Positions 18,206 to 26,151 are shown, counted from the stretch's first letter. The stretch: 37,765 nucleotides of DNA from an uncultured Spirochaetota bacterium (GCA_937873275.1 CALMRC010000121.1:1-37765); one strand, 5' to 3'. Numbers and translations are program-made. Notes: generated from the sequence alone by a model not told the origin.

Positions 18206-19732
18206 ATGAAACGCGCAAGCCAGATCCTTTTCCTCCTCTGTTCCCTCGCGGCGGTGGTGTACATCGTCTACCTCTCCCTGGAGGCCCGGGGTTCCCGGTC
18301 CCGGGGGGACGACAAACCCATCCTCGCCCGGAGCGTGGCGGCGGAGCCCGGCACCGTGGAGGGAGAAGCGGAGCGTACCGAGGAGGAACGGGTCCGGACG
18401 GCCAGCGAGATCCCCACCGCCCCGAACGAGATCCTCCTGGACGTCTATTCCTTCAACCTCGATTCCGATCTGGAGGACGAGCAGGTCCTGGTGGTCCGGC
18501 GTACCGACGATCCCTCGGGATTGCTTCGTATAATCGTGGCGGACTACCTTGCCGGAAACCGCGCCTGGGTGCGGGCCTGGGAAGGATCCACGGCGATCAC
18601 GAAGGCCCAGACCCTCCAGGTCCTCGTCAAGGACGTGGTGGGAGACCACATCCCCAACATCATCACCGTGGGCATGAACGACCGGGGGGAACAGGCGGTC
18701 TCGATCTTCTGGCGCACCCCTCCCCTCCGGGAGAACCGGTCCCCCCTCTCCTACTCGAAGATCTGCGAGGTAGCGGGCGATTCCGTCACCATCGAGGAGA
18801 CGGAGCGGCCGGAAAGCTACAAACTGGGACAGACGAACGCGGAGACCTGGCCCGTCACGGTCTACCACCGGGATCCGGAGTCCGAGAACTACCTGGACCA
18901 GATCCGGGAAACCTGGGTATGGAATTTCACCCGCAAGACCTACGAGCAGGTCCTTACCGAGCGGATTCCCGGCGCCCAGATCGAACGCCAGCTGGTCACC
19001 AGGATCCTGGACGGCACCGTGGAAACCTTCCAGCGCTACCTGGAGGGAATCTGGTACAAGGCCTCCTCGGATCCCCGGGCGCCGGGTGCGCAGTTCGTGA
19101 TCTTCGACCCCCGGGAGAACACGCTCTCCTTCTTCCGGGACAACGTCATGGAACCCTATCAATGGGAGGACAGCCACGCCACCCGGTACGGGATCTTCAT
19201 CGGGAGCCGGAGCTCCGCGGTCAAGACCCTTCGCCGGCTGATCGACGTGGAGCTCACGGGTCACGAGACCGTTTCCATCCGGATCTTCCAGGACATCCGG
19301 CTCAAGGCCGACGTCACGGAGCAGTGGAACGGATCCTACAAGAAGATGAACCCCGAGATGGCCTCGTCGTTCCGCAAGGAGACGCCCCTGAGCCAGGGCA
19401 CCTCCGCGCCCTTGGCGGGGAAATTCCGGGGCCTGGACGGTTCCACCCTCTCCTTCGAGGCCCCCCGGTTCACCCTGTACCGGGACGGACGCACGGAGAC
19501 CGGAGGTTTCTCGGTGTTCACCCTGAAGGACGCGGAAATCCTGGACATGAAGCACCTCACCGAGACGGGCATCGTCGGGAAACGGGTCACCTACCGCCTG
19601 GACCGCTCCCAGCGCAAGGAGAACGGGGAGACCGTCGAGATCCTGAACCTCACTCCCGTCCGGGTCGCCATTGACGGGATCGAGTTCATGGAAGGTTCCC
19701 CCCTGGTCTACGAGCGTCTGCCGAATCCCTAG
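18206..19732 (+). CDS. Large membrane-anchored lipocalin-like protein (possibly pallilysin-related)
   Basis: 508 aa. An N-terminal TM helix (about residues 6-26) without a clear cleavage site anchors it facing the periplasm. An acidic linker (30-72) follows, then a beta-rich domain (NEILLDVYSFNLDSDLEDEQ, VLVVRRTDDPSG, DVVGDHIPNIITVGMND) and a C-terminal half that opens with FQRYLEGIWYK, a GxW motif like that which starts lipocalin barrels. Tp0751 (pallilysin) of T. pallidum has a lipocalin fold and lies beside a vWA gene near cfpA, so this may be the long form of that family. No HExxH protease motif is present, so no protease activity is claimed. It is the last gene of the vWA-nrnA unit. Family assignment rests on weak motif and recalled synteny. 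Confidence 0.7.
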   Translation: MKRASQILFLLCSLAAVVYIVYLSLEARGSRSRGDDKPILARSVAAEPGTVEGEAERTEEERVRTASEIPTAPNEILLDVYSFNLDSDLEDEQVLVVRRTDDPSGLLRIIVADYLAGNRAWVRAWEGSTAITKAQTLQVLVKDVVGDHIPNIITVGMNDRGEQAVSIFWRTPPLRENRSPLSYSKICEVAGDSVTIEETERPESYKLGQTNAETWPVTVYHRDPESENYLDQIRETWVWNFTRKTYEQVLTERIPGAQIERQLVTRILDGTVETFQRYLEGIWYKASSDPRAPGAQFVIFDPRENTLSFFRDNVMEPYQWEDSHATRYGIFIGSRSSAVKTLRRLIDVELTGHETVSIRIFQDIRLKADVTEQWNGSYKKMNPEMASSFRKETPLSQGTSAPLAGKFRGLDGSTLSFEAPRFTLYRDGRTETGGFSVFTLKDAEILDMKHLTETGIVGKRVTYRLDRSQRKENGETVEILNLTPVRVAIDGIEFMEGSPLVYERLPNP

Positions 19733-19783
19733 AAGGTTGAATCGCGGAGAACCCGATACTCCCTCCCGGACCGGGACGGCAAA

Positions 19784-20944
19784 TCAGAAAACCGGATACG
19801 CCTCGTACCCCGCGTCCTTGAGACGAAGGAGGGTCGACGGGGCGTCCGCGCCCGGGGGTACCAGGACCACCCAGAGGGGTTTCCCTCCCCGCTCCCGGCG
19901 CTCCAGGACAGGGGCGAAGCCCCGGGACTTCAATTCCTTCACCAGGGCCTCCGCGTTCGCCTCCTCCGAGAAGGCTCCGGCTTGGTAGGCGGTCACCCGG
20001 GCGGACTCGGGCCGCCCGCCCGCACCGGAGGAGGCCGGATCGGGGACCGGAACGGAGGCGCCGGTCGGCCGGGAGGCGGAGGCCGCCGGGGCGGAAGGGT
20101 TGGATTGCGCGGAAGTTTTGGAGCCTGCGGGACTCCCGGGCGCCGGCGCCGACGGTGGGCGGGCGGCGCCGGCCGCGGGAGTCAGGAGCCAATGCGCCGC
20201 GGGCGGGACGGCGCCGCTCTCGACCATGGCGGCTTCCGGGGTGCCGGGGCATTCCTTCCGGATGCGGGCGCCCGCGTCCTCCCGGGGGCGGCCCTCGGAA
20301 GCGGCCCAGAGGAGGGTCAGGGCGGACAGGAGGGTATCCCGGTCCGGGGACCCGGCGGCCGCCCGGGCCGCGAAGTCCCGGGCTTCCGGGGCGGCTCCGT
20401 CGATCAGCCGGGCCCATCCTTCCAGGACGAGGGAACGGGCCCGGACCGAGGCGTCCGGGGAGGCCACGCCCAGCACCCTCAGGATGGACAGGGCCTTCTC
20501 GGTCTCCCCCGCGGCCAGCCAGGCCCGGGCCGCCGAGAGCAGGCTGTCCGTATCCCGGCGACCGGGGGACGAGAAGGCCGCCTCCTCGTACCGGGTCGCG
20601 GCTTCCTCCCAACCGCCCGAGAGCTCCAGCACCGCGGCCCACCGGAGGAGGAGGGTCCTCCGCTCGGGACCCTCGGGCACCTTGGGGACGAATTCCTCGA
20701 GGATCGCCAGGAGTTCCGGGACGCCGGCGATCGTATCGACGGCGGCGGAAAGGCGGGCCGGAAAGTCCGGCAGGCCGGTCTGCCGGGCCAATTCCGCCCG
20801 GAGCCCTCCTCCCGCCTGGGCCGCGAGGGGGCCGGGGAGGAGGATCGAGAGGGCCGCCAAGGCGAGGACCGCGGCTCCGGGCGGGCCGGAAGCCCGTCCG
20901 CCCGGCATCCGGGACCGCCGGACGACCCGGACCCTGGGGATCAC
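19784..20944 (-). CDS. Exported TPR-SPOR domain protein
   Basis: 386 aa from a GTG that overlaps the LapA-like gene's stop (GTGA). A signal peptide follows a basic N-terminus, with cleavage likely after LAAQA (about residue 43). The middle is helical TPR-like (LRWAAVLELSGGWEEAATRYE, LLSAARAWLAAGETEKALSIL). A Pro/Ala/Ser-rich linker (about 260-315) leads to a C-terminal SPOR domain (AYQAGAFSEEANAEALVKEL, then PLWVVLVPPG). SPOR domains bind glycan strands stripped of peptides at septa, so the protein probably acts in cell-wall remodelling or division. It is the last gene of the operon that starts at 22966. An internal ATG 12 codons in (MPGGRAS) is an alternative start. Confidence 0.85.
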   Translation of the reverse strand: MIPRVRVVRRSRMPGGRASGPPGAAVLALAALSILLPGPLAAQAGGGLRAELARQTGLPDFPARLSAAVDTIAGVPELLAILEEFVPKVPEGPERRTLLLRWAAVLELSGGWEEAATRYEEAAFSSPGRRDTDSLLSAARAWLAAGETEKALSILRVLGVASPDASVRARSLVLEGWARLIDGAAPEARDFAARAAAGSPDRDTLLSALTLLWAASEGRPREDAGARIRKECPGTPEAAMVESGAVPPAAHWLLTPAAGAARPPSAPAPGSPAGSKTSAQSNPSAPAASASRPTGASVPVPDPASSGAGGRPESARVTAYQAGAFSEEANAEALVKELKSRGFAPVLERRERGGKPLWVVLVPPGADAPSTLLRLKDAGYEAYPVF

Positions 20945-21249
20945 GGAACCCCCGCGCCCCCCTCCGGGAATCGCTCGTCCCGGGTGGCGTCCCCGCCCGG
21001 GGCGGCCGCCTTGGCCTTCCGGCCCCGGGGGGCCTTGGGCTGGGCGGCCGTGCGGTTCCGCCGGCGGAGGGCGAAGGGAAGGGCCGCTACGAGGCCCAAG
21101 GCGAAGGAAGACAGGATGGTCACCACCACGGGAACGTTCTCGAGGGTGTGGAAGACGAAGGATACGTTACAGCGGTTCTCGATGTTGAACCCGATGAAGA
21201 CCACGAGAAGAACGATGACGACGGCCAGGAAAAAAAGCCGGAAGGGCAT
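20941..21249 (-). CDS. LapA-like (DUF1049) small membrane protein
   Basis: 102 aa with two TM helices (about residues 3-22 and 38-60), an FNIEN turn between them as in the LapA/YciS family, and a basic, Ala/Pro-rich cytoplasmic tail. In E. coli LapA belongs to the lipopolysaccharide-assembly membrane proteins; in spirochaetes the role is unknown. Its ATG overlaps the miaB stop (TAATG) and is preceded by a perfect AAGGAGGT. Its own stop overlaps the next start (GTGA). Three tightly coupled genes therefore link tRNA modification with two envelope proteins. Confidence 0.8.
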   Translation of the reverse strand: MPFRLFFLAVVIVLLVVFIGFNIENRCNVSFVFHTLENVPVVVTILSSFALGLVAALPFALRRRNRTAAQPKAPRGRKAKAAAPGGDATRDERFPEGGAGVP

Positions 21250-22571
21250 TACGGTACCTCCTTGGCGCGGAACGTGTTCCCCTGGATCGATTCTAGCAGA
21301 ACCCGGGCGAAGGTGCCCACTTTTTCCGGATTTCCGGGGAATACCGCCATCATGTCCCCCGCCGTCCTGCCCAGGAGCTCGGACTTCCGCCTCCGGGAGA
21401 CGGATTCCACCAGGACTTCCTCCACGGAGCCCAGTCGTTCCTCCATGCGGGCCCGGGTCAGTTCCTTCTGGAGGGCGATGACCCGGGAAAGCCGGGCCTT
21501 TTTCACCCGGTCCGGGACCTGGTCGCCCAGGGTCGCCGCAGGGGTACCCTCCCGGGGATTGAAGTGGTACATGAAGGAGTAGGAGTACCCCACCTTCCGC
21601 ATGACCTCGAGGGTAGCCTGGACGTCCTCCTCGGTCTCCCCGGGGAAGCCCACCAGGATGTCCGTGGAAAGGGTGATCCCGGGCATCCGGGCCCGGATCC
21701 GGTCCACGAGGGCCAGGTAGGATTCCGCGGTGTACCGGCGGTTCATGGCCTTCAGGATCCGGTCCGAGCCGTGCTGGAGACAGAGATGGATGTGACGGCA
21801 GTACCGATCGTCCCGGGCCATGGCGTCCAGGGCCTCGTCGGACAGGTCCTTCGGGTGGCTGGAAAGGAAGCGGATCCACCGGATCCCTCCCCGGCCGCGG
21901 GCGGACAGGTGATCGGAGACGCGACGCAGGAGTCCCGGAAAATCCAGTCTCTCCGAGCCTTCGTCCGTCCACCGGTAGGAGTTGACGTTCTGCCCCAGGA
22001 GGGTGACCTCCCGGATGCCCGCGTCCTCCATCCGGTCGATCTCCGCGAGGATCTCTTCCGGCGGCCGGGAGACCTCCCGACCCCGCACGTAGGGCACGAT
22101 GCAGTAGCTGCAGAAATTGTCGCATCCGTGCAGGATGGGCACGAAGGCCCGGAAGTCTCCGGGAGTCCGGTGGTCCGGGGCGAAGGAAAAGGCCGGGACC
22201 TCCGGCAGGTCCTCCAGCCGGGATCCCGAGCCCGCGGCATCCAGGACCTCCGAAAAGGCCCGCTTCTGGAAGTTCCCGATCACGTAGTCGATGGCCGGCT
22301 GGGCGGACTTCATCTCGTCCCGGAGCCGCTCGGCCATGCAGCCCGTGACGACCAGGGTGAAAGGCCGGGTCCTCTTCCGGGCCGCGTGGTGCGCGATGCG
22401 CCCCCAGGCCCGGTCCTCGGCGGTGATCCGGACGGAGCAGGTGTTGATGACGACCAGGTCCGACTCGTCGCCGGATCCCGGCTCCCAGCCCCGCTCCTGG
22501 AAGAGGTTCTCGAGGGCCGAGGACTCGGCCTTGTTCATCTGGCAGCCGTAGGTCTCTATGAAGTACTTCAT
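21249..22571 (-). CDS. miaB: tRNA-2-methylthio-N6-dimethylallyladenosine synthase MiaB
   Basis: 440 aa. This radical-SAM enzyme adds the methylthio group to N6-isopentenyl-adenosine-37 of tRNAs reading UNN codons. The N-terminal UPF0004 domain carries the three auxiliary-cluster cysteines (FIETYGCQMN, INTCSVR, VVTGCMAER). The radical-SAM motif is CDNFCSYCIVPYVRG (CxxxCxxC). LQHGSDRILKAMNR and the C-terminal TRAM region follow. GCQMNKAES fits MiaB better than MtaB or RimO. I take the ATG at 22571, which starts the usual MKYFIETYG. A GTG at 22586 is possible, and neither has a strong ribosome-binding site. It is second in an operon behind the small membrane protein. Confidence 0.95.
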   Translation of the reverse strand: MKYFIETYGCQMNKAESSALENLFQERGWEPGSGDESDLVVINTCSVRITAEDRAWGRIAHHAARKRTRPFTLVVTGCMAERLRDEMKSAQPAIDYVIGNFQKRAFSEVLDAAGSGSRLEDLPEVPAFSFAPDHRTPGDFRAFVPILHGCDNFCSYCIVPYVRGREVSRPPEEILAEIDRMEDAGIREVTLLGQNVNSYRWTDEGSERLDFPGLLRRVSDHLSARGRGGIRWIRFLSSHPKDLSDEALDAMARDDRYCRHIHLCLQHGSDRILKAMNRRYTAESYLALVDRIRARMPGITLSTDILVGFPGETEEDVQATLEVMRKVGYSYSFMYHFNPREGTPAATLGDQVPDRVKKARLSRVIALQKELTRARMEERLGSVEEVLVESVSRRRKSELLGRTAGDMMAVFPGNPEKVGTFARVLLESIQGNTFRAKEVP

Positions 22572-22609
22572 CCGGATTCCAGGCACCTACGGCGCCGGCC
22601 AGGGAGCCG

Positions 22610-22966
22610 TCAGGATCTCGCCTTGAGGCCCCGTAGGAACTTGAACAGGTTGTAGAGCCCGAATCCCACCAGGCCCAGACCGCCGATCCCGAACAGGAAG
22701 GAGCTCAAGCCCGGGAGCACGAGGGTGGCCAAACCGGCGCCTCCCGCGACCATGAGGACCACGCCGGTGGTCCGGTCGGTCCGATTCCTTCCGACGAGGC
22801 CCAGGATTCCCAGGAGAACCAGGACACCCCCCAGGGCGGGGCCCAGGAAGGGAACCCGCAGCAGACCGTTCACGAGCCAGAGACCTACGCCCGCGCCGGT
22901 GGAGATGACGCCCCGGGTGCCTTGCTTCCGAAGCTCCGTGGGATCCGCAGGATAATAATCGCTCAT
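22610..22966 (-). CDS. Small Gly/Leu-rich membrane protein
   Basis: 118 aa. After a polar N-terminus (MSDYYPADPTELRKQGTRG) come three or four hydrophobic segments (about residues 23-40, 42-59, 66-85, 88-110) and a short basic tail. The family is not recognised. Size and topology suit a structural or accessory membrane protein. The ATG follows AAGGAGGAAGCG, a strong site. It is the first gene of the operon with miaB, lapA-like and spor genes, and its promoter carries a palindrome over the -10 box. Confidence 0.75.
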   Translation of the reverse strand: MSDYYPADPTELRKQGTRGVISTGAGVGLWLVNGLLRVPFLGPALGGVLVLLGILGLVGRNRTDRTTGVVLMVAGGAGLATLVLPGLSSFLFGIGGLGLVGFGLYNLFKFLRGLKARS

Positions 22967-23039
22967 CGCTTCCTCCTTCGCCGCCGGAGACTTCCGTCCC
23001 CCACCCCGAGGGCGTGGCGGACCGGTTTATCCTTCCGGC

Positions 23040-23062
23040 TCGATATGAGATTAAGATATCGA
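23040..23062. promoter_or_regulatory. TCGATAT-N9-ATATCGA operator-like palindrome
   Basis: Perfect 7-bp arms (23040-23046 and 23056-23062) that straddle the -10 box and predicted start of the miaB-operon promoter. This is the position and size expected of a repressor operator. Confidence 0.5.
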
Positions 23063-23081
23063 ATCGGGGCCCCGGGGTAAA
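23053..23081 (-). promoter_or_regulatory. Promoter of the orf118-miaB-lapA-spor operon
   Basis: On the minus strand, TTTACC (23081-23076), 17 bp, TATCTT (23058-23053). The leader is about 80 nt. Confidence 0.55.
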
Positions 23082-23136
23082 GGCTCCCGGGAAGGATCGG
23101 GGCGGTGCCCGGGAAAACCGCGGAGCATCGGCCGGC

Positions 23137-24393
23137 TCAGTGGCGGAAACAGCGCTGGCCCGTGAACAGCATGGACGCCCCGTACTCGTTGCAGGCTTCG
23201 ATGCTCTCGTAGTCCCGTAGGGATCCGCCGGGCTGGAGGACCGCGGTCACCCCCTCCCGGAGTCCGACCTCGATCCCGTCCCGGAAGGGGAAGAAGGCGT
23301 CGGAGACCATGACCGAGCCGGCGAGGCCTCCCCGGACGGACCGGACCTCCCGACGGATGTCCTCCCGTACCGCCTCGTCGGCGAGTTCGTTCCAGGGCTT
23401 TCCGGTCCTCCGCCAGGCCAGGAGATCCTCCAGCTTGCGGTACGCCTTGTCCCGGGCGATCTCGGCCACCCCCACCCGGTCCTGTTCCCCCGTGCCGATG
23501 CCCACCGTGACCCGGTCCTTCACGTAGATCACCGAATTGCTGGTGACCCCCGTTTCCACGGCCCAGCCGAAGAGCATGTCCGCGAGCTCCCGCTCCGTGG
23601 GGGAGCGGGTCACGGCGTAGGTTCGGCCCTTGTGCTCGCACTCCGCGGGAAGGAGGTCCGCGGCGGAGCGGACCCGGGAGACGAAGGAGAGCTGGACCAC
23701 GCAACCGCCGTCCAGGAGGGTCCGGAAGTCCAGGTTGCGGGCCGGGGCGTACCGGGCCAGGCGGTCGATCCCGGGCATCCGCAGGATGCGGAGGTTCTTG
23801 CGGGACGCCAGCCGGTCGAAGGCCCCTTCCTCGAATTCCGGGGCCGCAACCACCTCGCAGTAGGATTCCGCGATCGCCCCGGCGGTCCCGGGGTCCACGG
23901 GACGGTTGAGGACGACGGCGCCCCCGAAGGCCGCCAGCCGGTCCGCCTCGTAGGCCTTCCGGTACGCCTCCAGTACGGAATCGGCGGCGGCCGCCCCGGA
24001 GGGGTTGTTGTGCTTCATCACCGCGCAGGCGGGGGTATCCGCGAGGTACCGGAGGATGGCCAGGGCGGAATCCACGTCCGTAAGGTTGGTCTTCCCGGGG
24101 TGTTTGCCGAACTGCAGGAGTTCGGCGGAACAGACCAGGCCCCCGTCGGGGCGGATCTCTTCCACTCCCGCCATGGAAAGGTTCGCGCCGACGGGGCGGT
24201 ACAGGGCCGCCCCCTGGTCCGGATTGTCCCCGTATCGCAGGCCCCGTCGCTCCCCGTCCACGGTCCACTCGACCTTCTCGAAGGAGAGGGAGGTCCGGGC
24301 GCCGGCATCGTCGAAGAAGGAGACCTCCATGCGGGAGGGGAAGGGGTCTTGGCGGATCTCGCGGTACGCGTCGGACAGGGGTTTTCGTTCCAT
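23137..24393 (-). CDS. purH: Stand-alone AICAR formyltransferase (PurH C-terminal half)
   Basis: 418 aa. It transfers a formyl group from 10-formyl-tetrahydrofolate to AICAR, the ninth step of purine synthesis. Motifs: LRYGDNPDQGAALY, the catalytic KHNNPSG (127-133; KHxNPxG in the family), the VMVSDAFFPFRDG segment, and the usual RCFRH-type C-terminus. It lacks the IMP cyclohydrolase domain that is fused in ordinary PurH; that domain is encoded separately just upstream. The ATG has no ribosome-binding site and lies 6 nt after TATACT, so the mRNA is probably leaderless. FolD, which makes the formyl donor, is encoded 2 kb upstream in the same direction. Confidence 0.92.
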   Translation of the reverse strand: MERKPLSDAYREIRQDPFPSRMEVSFFDDAGARTSLSFEKVEWTVDGERRGLRYGDNPDQGAALYRPVGANLSMAGVEEIRPDGGLVCSAELLQFGKHPGKTNLTDVDSALAILRYLADTPACAVMKHNNPSGAAAADSVLEAYRKAYEADRLAAFGGAVVLNRPVDPGTAGAIAESYCEVVAAPEFEEGAFDRLASRKNLRILRMPGIDRLARYAPARNLDFRTLLDGGCVVQLSFVSRVRSAADLLPAECEHKGRTYAVTRSPTERELADMLFGWAVETGVTSNSVIYVKDRVTVGIGTGEQDRVGVAEIARDKAYRKLEDLLAWRRTGKPWNELADEAVREDIRREVRSVRGGLAGSVMVSDAFFPFRDGIEVGLREGVTAVLQPGGSLRDYESIEACNEYGASMLFTGQRCFRH

Positions 24394-24399
24394 GGGCGG

Positions 24400-24428
24400 A
24401 GTATAGCGGGGCGACGGTACTCGGGCAA
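24400..24428 (-). promoter_or_regulatory. AICAR formyltransferase promoter (leaderless)
   Basis: On the minus strand, TTGCCC (24428-24423), 17 bp, TATACT (24405-24400), then 6 nt to the ATG. The -35 box lies inside the left heptad array of the repeat element. Confidence 0.65.
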
Positions 24429-24569
24429 CAGGACTCAGGTCTCCGGCCCCCGGGGGAGGATCGTCCGTACGTAGGGCCGACGGCGGTACCGGGTCATGAT
24501 CCGCCGTCCCCTGCCTGTGTCCTGTGTCCTGTGTTCCGACTCCGGACTCCTGATGCCGGGCACCCGTTC
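24419..24569. repeat. Inverted heptad-array element C
   Basis: Left arm: four heptads ending in GG (ACTCGGG, CAACAGG, ACTCAGG, TCTCCGG; 24419-24446). Right arm: three perfect CCTGTGT units (24514-24534), then TCCGACT, CCGGACT, CCTGATG, CCGGGCA, CCCGTTC in the same 7-bp phase to 24569. The core holds an 8-bp hairpin, GACGGCGG/CCGCCGTC (24479-24508). It fills the whole spacer between the two purH halves. Confidence 0.6.
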
Positions 24570-25242
24570 ACCTCACCTCGTACTCCCCGGGGAGGTCCCC
24601 GGTCCGGCGCTCCAGGAAGGCCGCGATCGCCGCGTCGTACCGGGACGTGGTCTCGAAGACCTTGCCGGCCAGGCGGGCCCGGGTGGCCAGGCCGAGACGA
24701 CCCCCCGTGCGGCGAAGCTCCCCCAGGATCGCCGGATAGTCCCCGGGGTCGCAAACCGCCGCCACCCGGAGGAAGTTCTTGGCCGCCGCCCGGAGCATGC
24801 AGGGACCTCCGATGTCGACGTTCTGCCGCGCCGCCTCGAACGGACCCGGAGCCGAGGAGACGGCTCCGAAGGGATAGAGGTTGCCCACCACCAGGTCGAA
24901 GGCGACGGCCCCCAGACGGGACCGGTCCGCCTCGTGGTCCGGGTCGTAGGGTTCCGAGAGGAGCCCGAGGTAGATGCGCCAGTCCAGGGTCTTCACCAGC
25001 CCGCCCTTCATCTCGGGCTGACCGGTGTAGTCCTCCACGGCGACCAGGCATCCTGCGGCCCCGGGGCCCAGGATGCCCCGGAGGGCCGCCAGGGTGCCCC
25101 CGGTGGAATAGAGGCGCACCCCCGGGCAGGCCTCGAGGAGGCCCCGGGCCAGGGTTTCCAGACCGCCCTTGTCGTAGACCGAGACGATGGCGTTCCGGAC
25201 TTGCACGAGGTCGTCGACGCGGGAGACCGAGTTGAAGGGCAT
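24568..25242 (-). CDS. purH: Stand-alone IMP cyclohydrolase (PurH N-terminal half)
   Basis: 224 aa with an MGS-like fold; it closes FAICAR to IMP, the last step of purine synthesis. Motifs: SVYDKGGLETLARGL (SVSDKTG in most PurH), LYSTGGTLAAL, VEDYTGQPEMKGGLVKTL, VVGNLYPF, and NVDIGGPCMLRAAAKN. The residues expected in the active site (Lys84, Tyr123, Asp143, Lys155) are kept. The usual KTLHPK reads KTLDWR, so the His is lost. The ATG follows AAGGAG. The formyltransferase half is the next gene downstream with its own promoter, so the bifunctional enzyme is split into two proteins. Confidence 0.9.
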   Translation of the reverse strand: MPFNSVSRVDDLVQVRNAIVSVYDKGGLETLARGLLEACPGVRLYSTGGTLAALRGILGPGAAGCLVAVEDYTGQPEMKGGLVKTLDWRIYLGLLSEPYDPDHEADRSRLGAVAFDLVVGNLYPFGAVSSAPGPFEAARQNVDIGGPCMLRAAAKNFLRVAAVCDPGDYPAILGELRRTGGRLGLATRARLAGKVFETTSRYDAAIAAFLERRTGDLPGEYEVR

Positions 25243-25256
25243 GGGAGGCTCCTTAA

Positions 25257-25391
25257 GGTGGACGGTGGTCCGTGGACGGTGGACGGAAGTGAGACTATCG
25301 TACGGTAGCCGATACCCGCTCCACGGCCATGGTTCCAGAATTCGAGCGGATCACGTCCGTTTGCCGTCCACCGTTCACTGTTTACCGTATT
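25257..25391. repeat. Inverted heptad-array element A
   Basis: Left arm: GGTGGAC, GGTGGTC, CGTGGAC, GGTGGAC (25257-25284). Right arm: CCGTTTG, CCGTCCA, CCGTTCA, CTGTTTA, CCGTATT (25357-25391), roughly the reverse complement. The 72-bp core holds a near-palindrome centred on CGTACG (25295-25308). The right arm supplies the last codons and the TGA stop (25377-25375) of folE2. Confidence 0.65.
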
Positions 25392-26148
25392 CCACGTACG
25401 CGTACGCGCTGTGGTTGTGGATGCTCTCGAAATTCTCCGCTTCCACGGAGAAGCTCTTGAAGAGTCCCATCCCGGCGATGCCCCGAAGGGCGTCCCGCAC
25501 CACGTCCTCCACGAAGCGGGGATTCTCGAAGGCCCGCTCGGTGACGAACTTCTCATCGTCCCGCTTGAGGAGGGTATAGACGTCGCAGGAGGCCGCGGAC
25601 TCGATGACGGCGATGAGATCCTCGATCCAGAAGAAGGGACCGACCTCCACGGTCGCCGTAACGACGCCCCGCTGGTTGTGGGCGCCGTGCCGGCTGATGG
25701 CCTTGGAGCAGGGGCAGACCGTCTGCACGGGCACGGACACGGAGACCCGGAACTGCCGGGCCTCGTCGGACACGCGGCCGGAATAGGCGCAGTCGTAGCT
25801 CATCACGCTCCGGGCGCCGGAGACGGGGGCCGCCTTCTCGATGAAGTACGGGAAATGGATGTCCGCGTAGGCGGTCTCCGCGTCCAGGGACCGGCGGATC
25901 TCCCCCAGCATGCCCAGGAACTTCGGCATCGAGAGATCCTCCCGGTGGGCGTTGAACACCTCGATGAAGCGGCTCATGTGGGTGCCCTTGAAGTCGTGGG
26001 GCAGGTCCGCGTAGAGGTTGACGACCGCGGTGGTCCGCTGGGTGCCCTGCTCCTTGTCCCGCAGGATGATGGGGTACCGCAGTCCCTTCACGCCGACCTT
26101 CTGGATGGGGATGCGGCGCTCGTCCCGCATGGACTGGATATCGATCAT
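25375..26148 (-). CDS. folE2: GTP cyclohydrolase FolE2 (type IB)
   Basis: 257 aa. It converts GTP to 7,8-dihydroneopterin triphosphate, the first step of folate synthesis (and of queuosine). FolE2 marks are the catalytic cysteine region TVCPCSKAIS, SRHGAHNQRG, and the metal-binding ENFESIHNHSAYAY end. Type IB enzymes are not strictly Zn-dependent, unlike FolE. The ATG lies 3 nt after the folD stop, so the two are an operon. The C-terminal residues YGKQ and the stop codon are written in the degenerate heptad repeat of element A, so the repeat appears to have formed the end of the gene. Confidence 0.95.
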   Translation of the reverse strand: MIDIQSMRDERRIPIQKVGVKGLRYPIILRDKEQGTQRTTAVVNLYADLPHDFKGTHMSRFIEVFNAHREDLSMPKFLGMLGEIRRSLDAETAYADIHFPYFIEKAAPVSGARSVMSYDCAYSGRVSDEARQFRVSVSVPVQTVCPCSKAISRHGAHNQRGVVTATVEVGPFFWIEDLIAVIESAASCDVYTLLKRDDEKFVTERAFENPRFVEDVVRDALRGIAGMGLFKSFSVEAENFESIHNHSAYAYVEYGKQ

Positions 26149-26151
26149 GGC

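Noticed and set aside
18206..19732. Metalloprotease activity for the lipocalin-like protein
   Set aside because: No HExxH motif is present, so only a possible fold relationship to pallilysin is proposed.
19764..19776. TCCCGG-a-CCGGGA palindrome as the terminator between convergent genes
   Set aside because: The one-base centre cannot form a loop without breaking the stem, and there is no U-run. Nothing better was found in this spacer.
22572..22586. GTG at 22586 as the miaB start
   Set aside because: It adds five residues before the conserved MKYFIETYG start and has no better ribosome-binding site.
24514..24534. Tandem CCTGTGT units as a CRISPR remnant
   Set aside because: The units are 7 bp with no spacers, and no cas gene is present.
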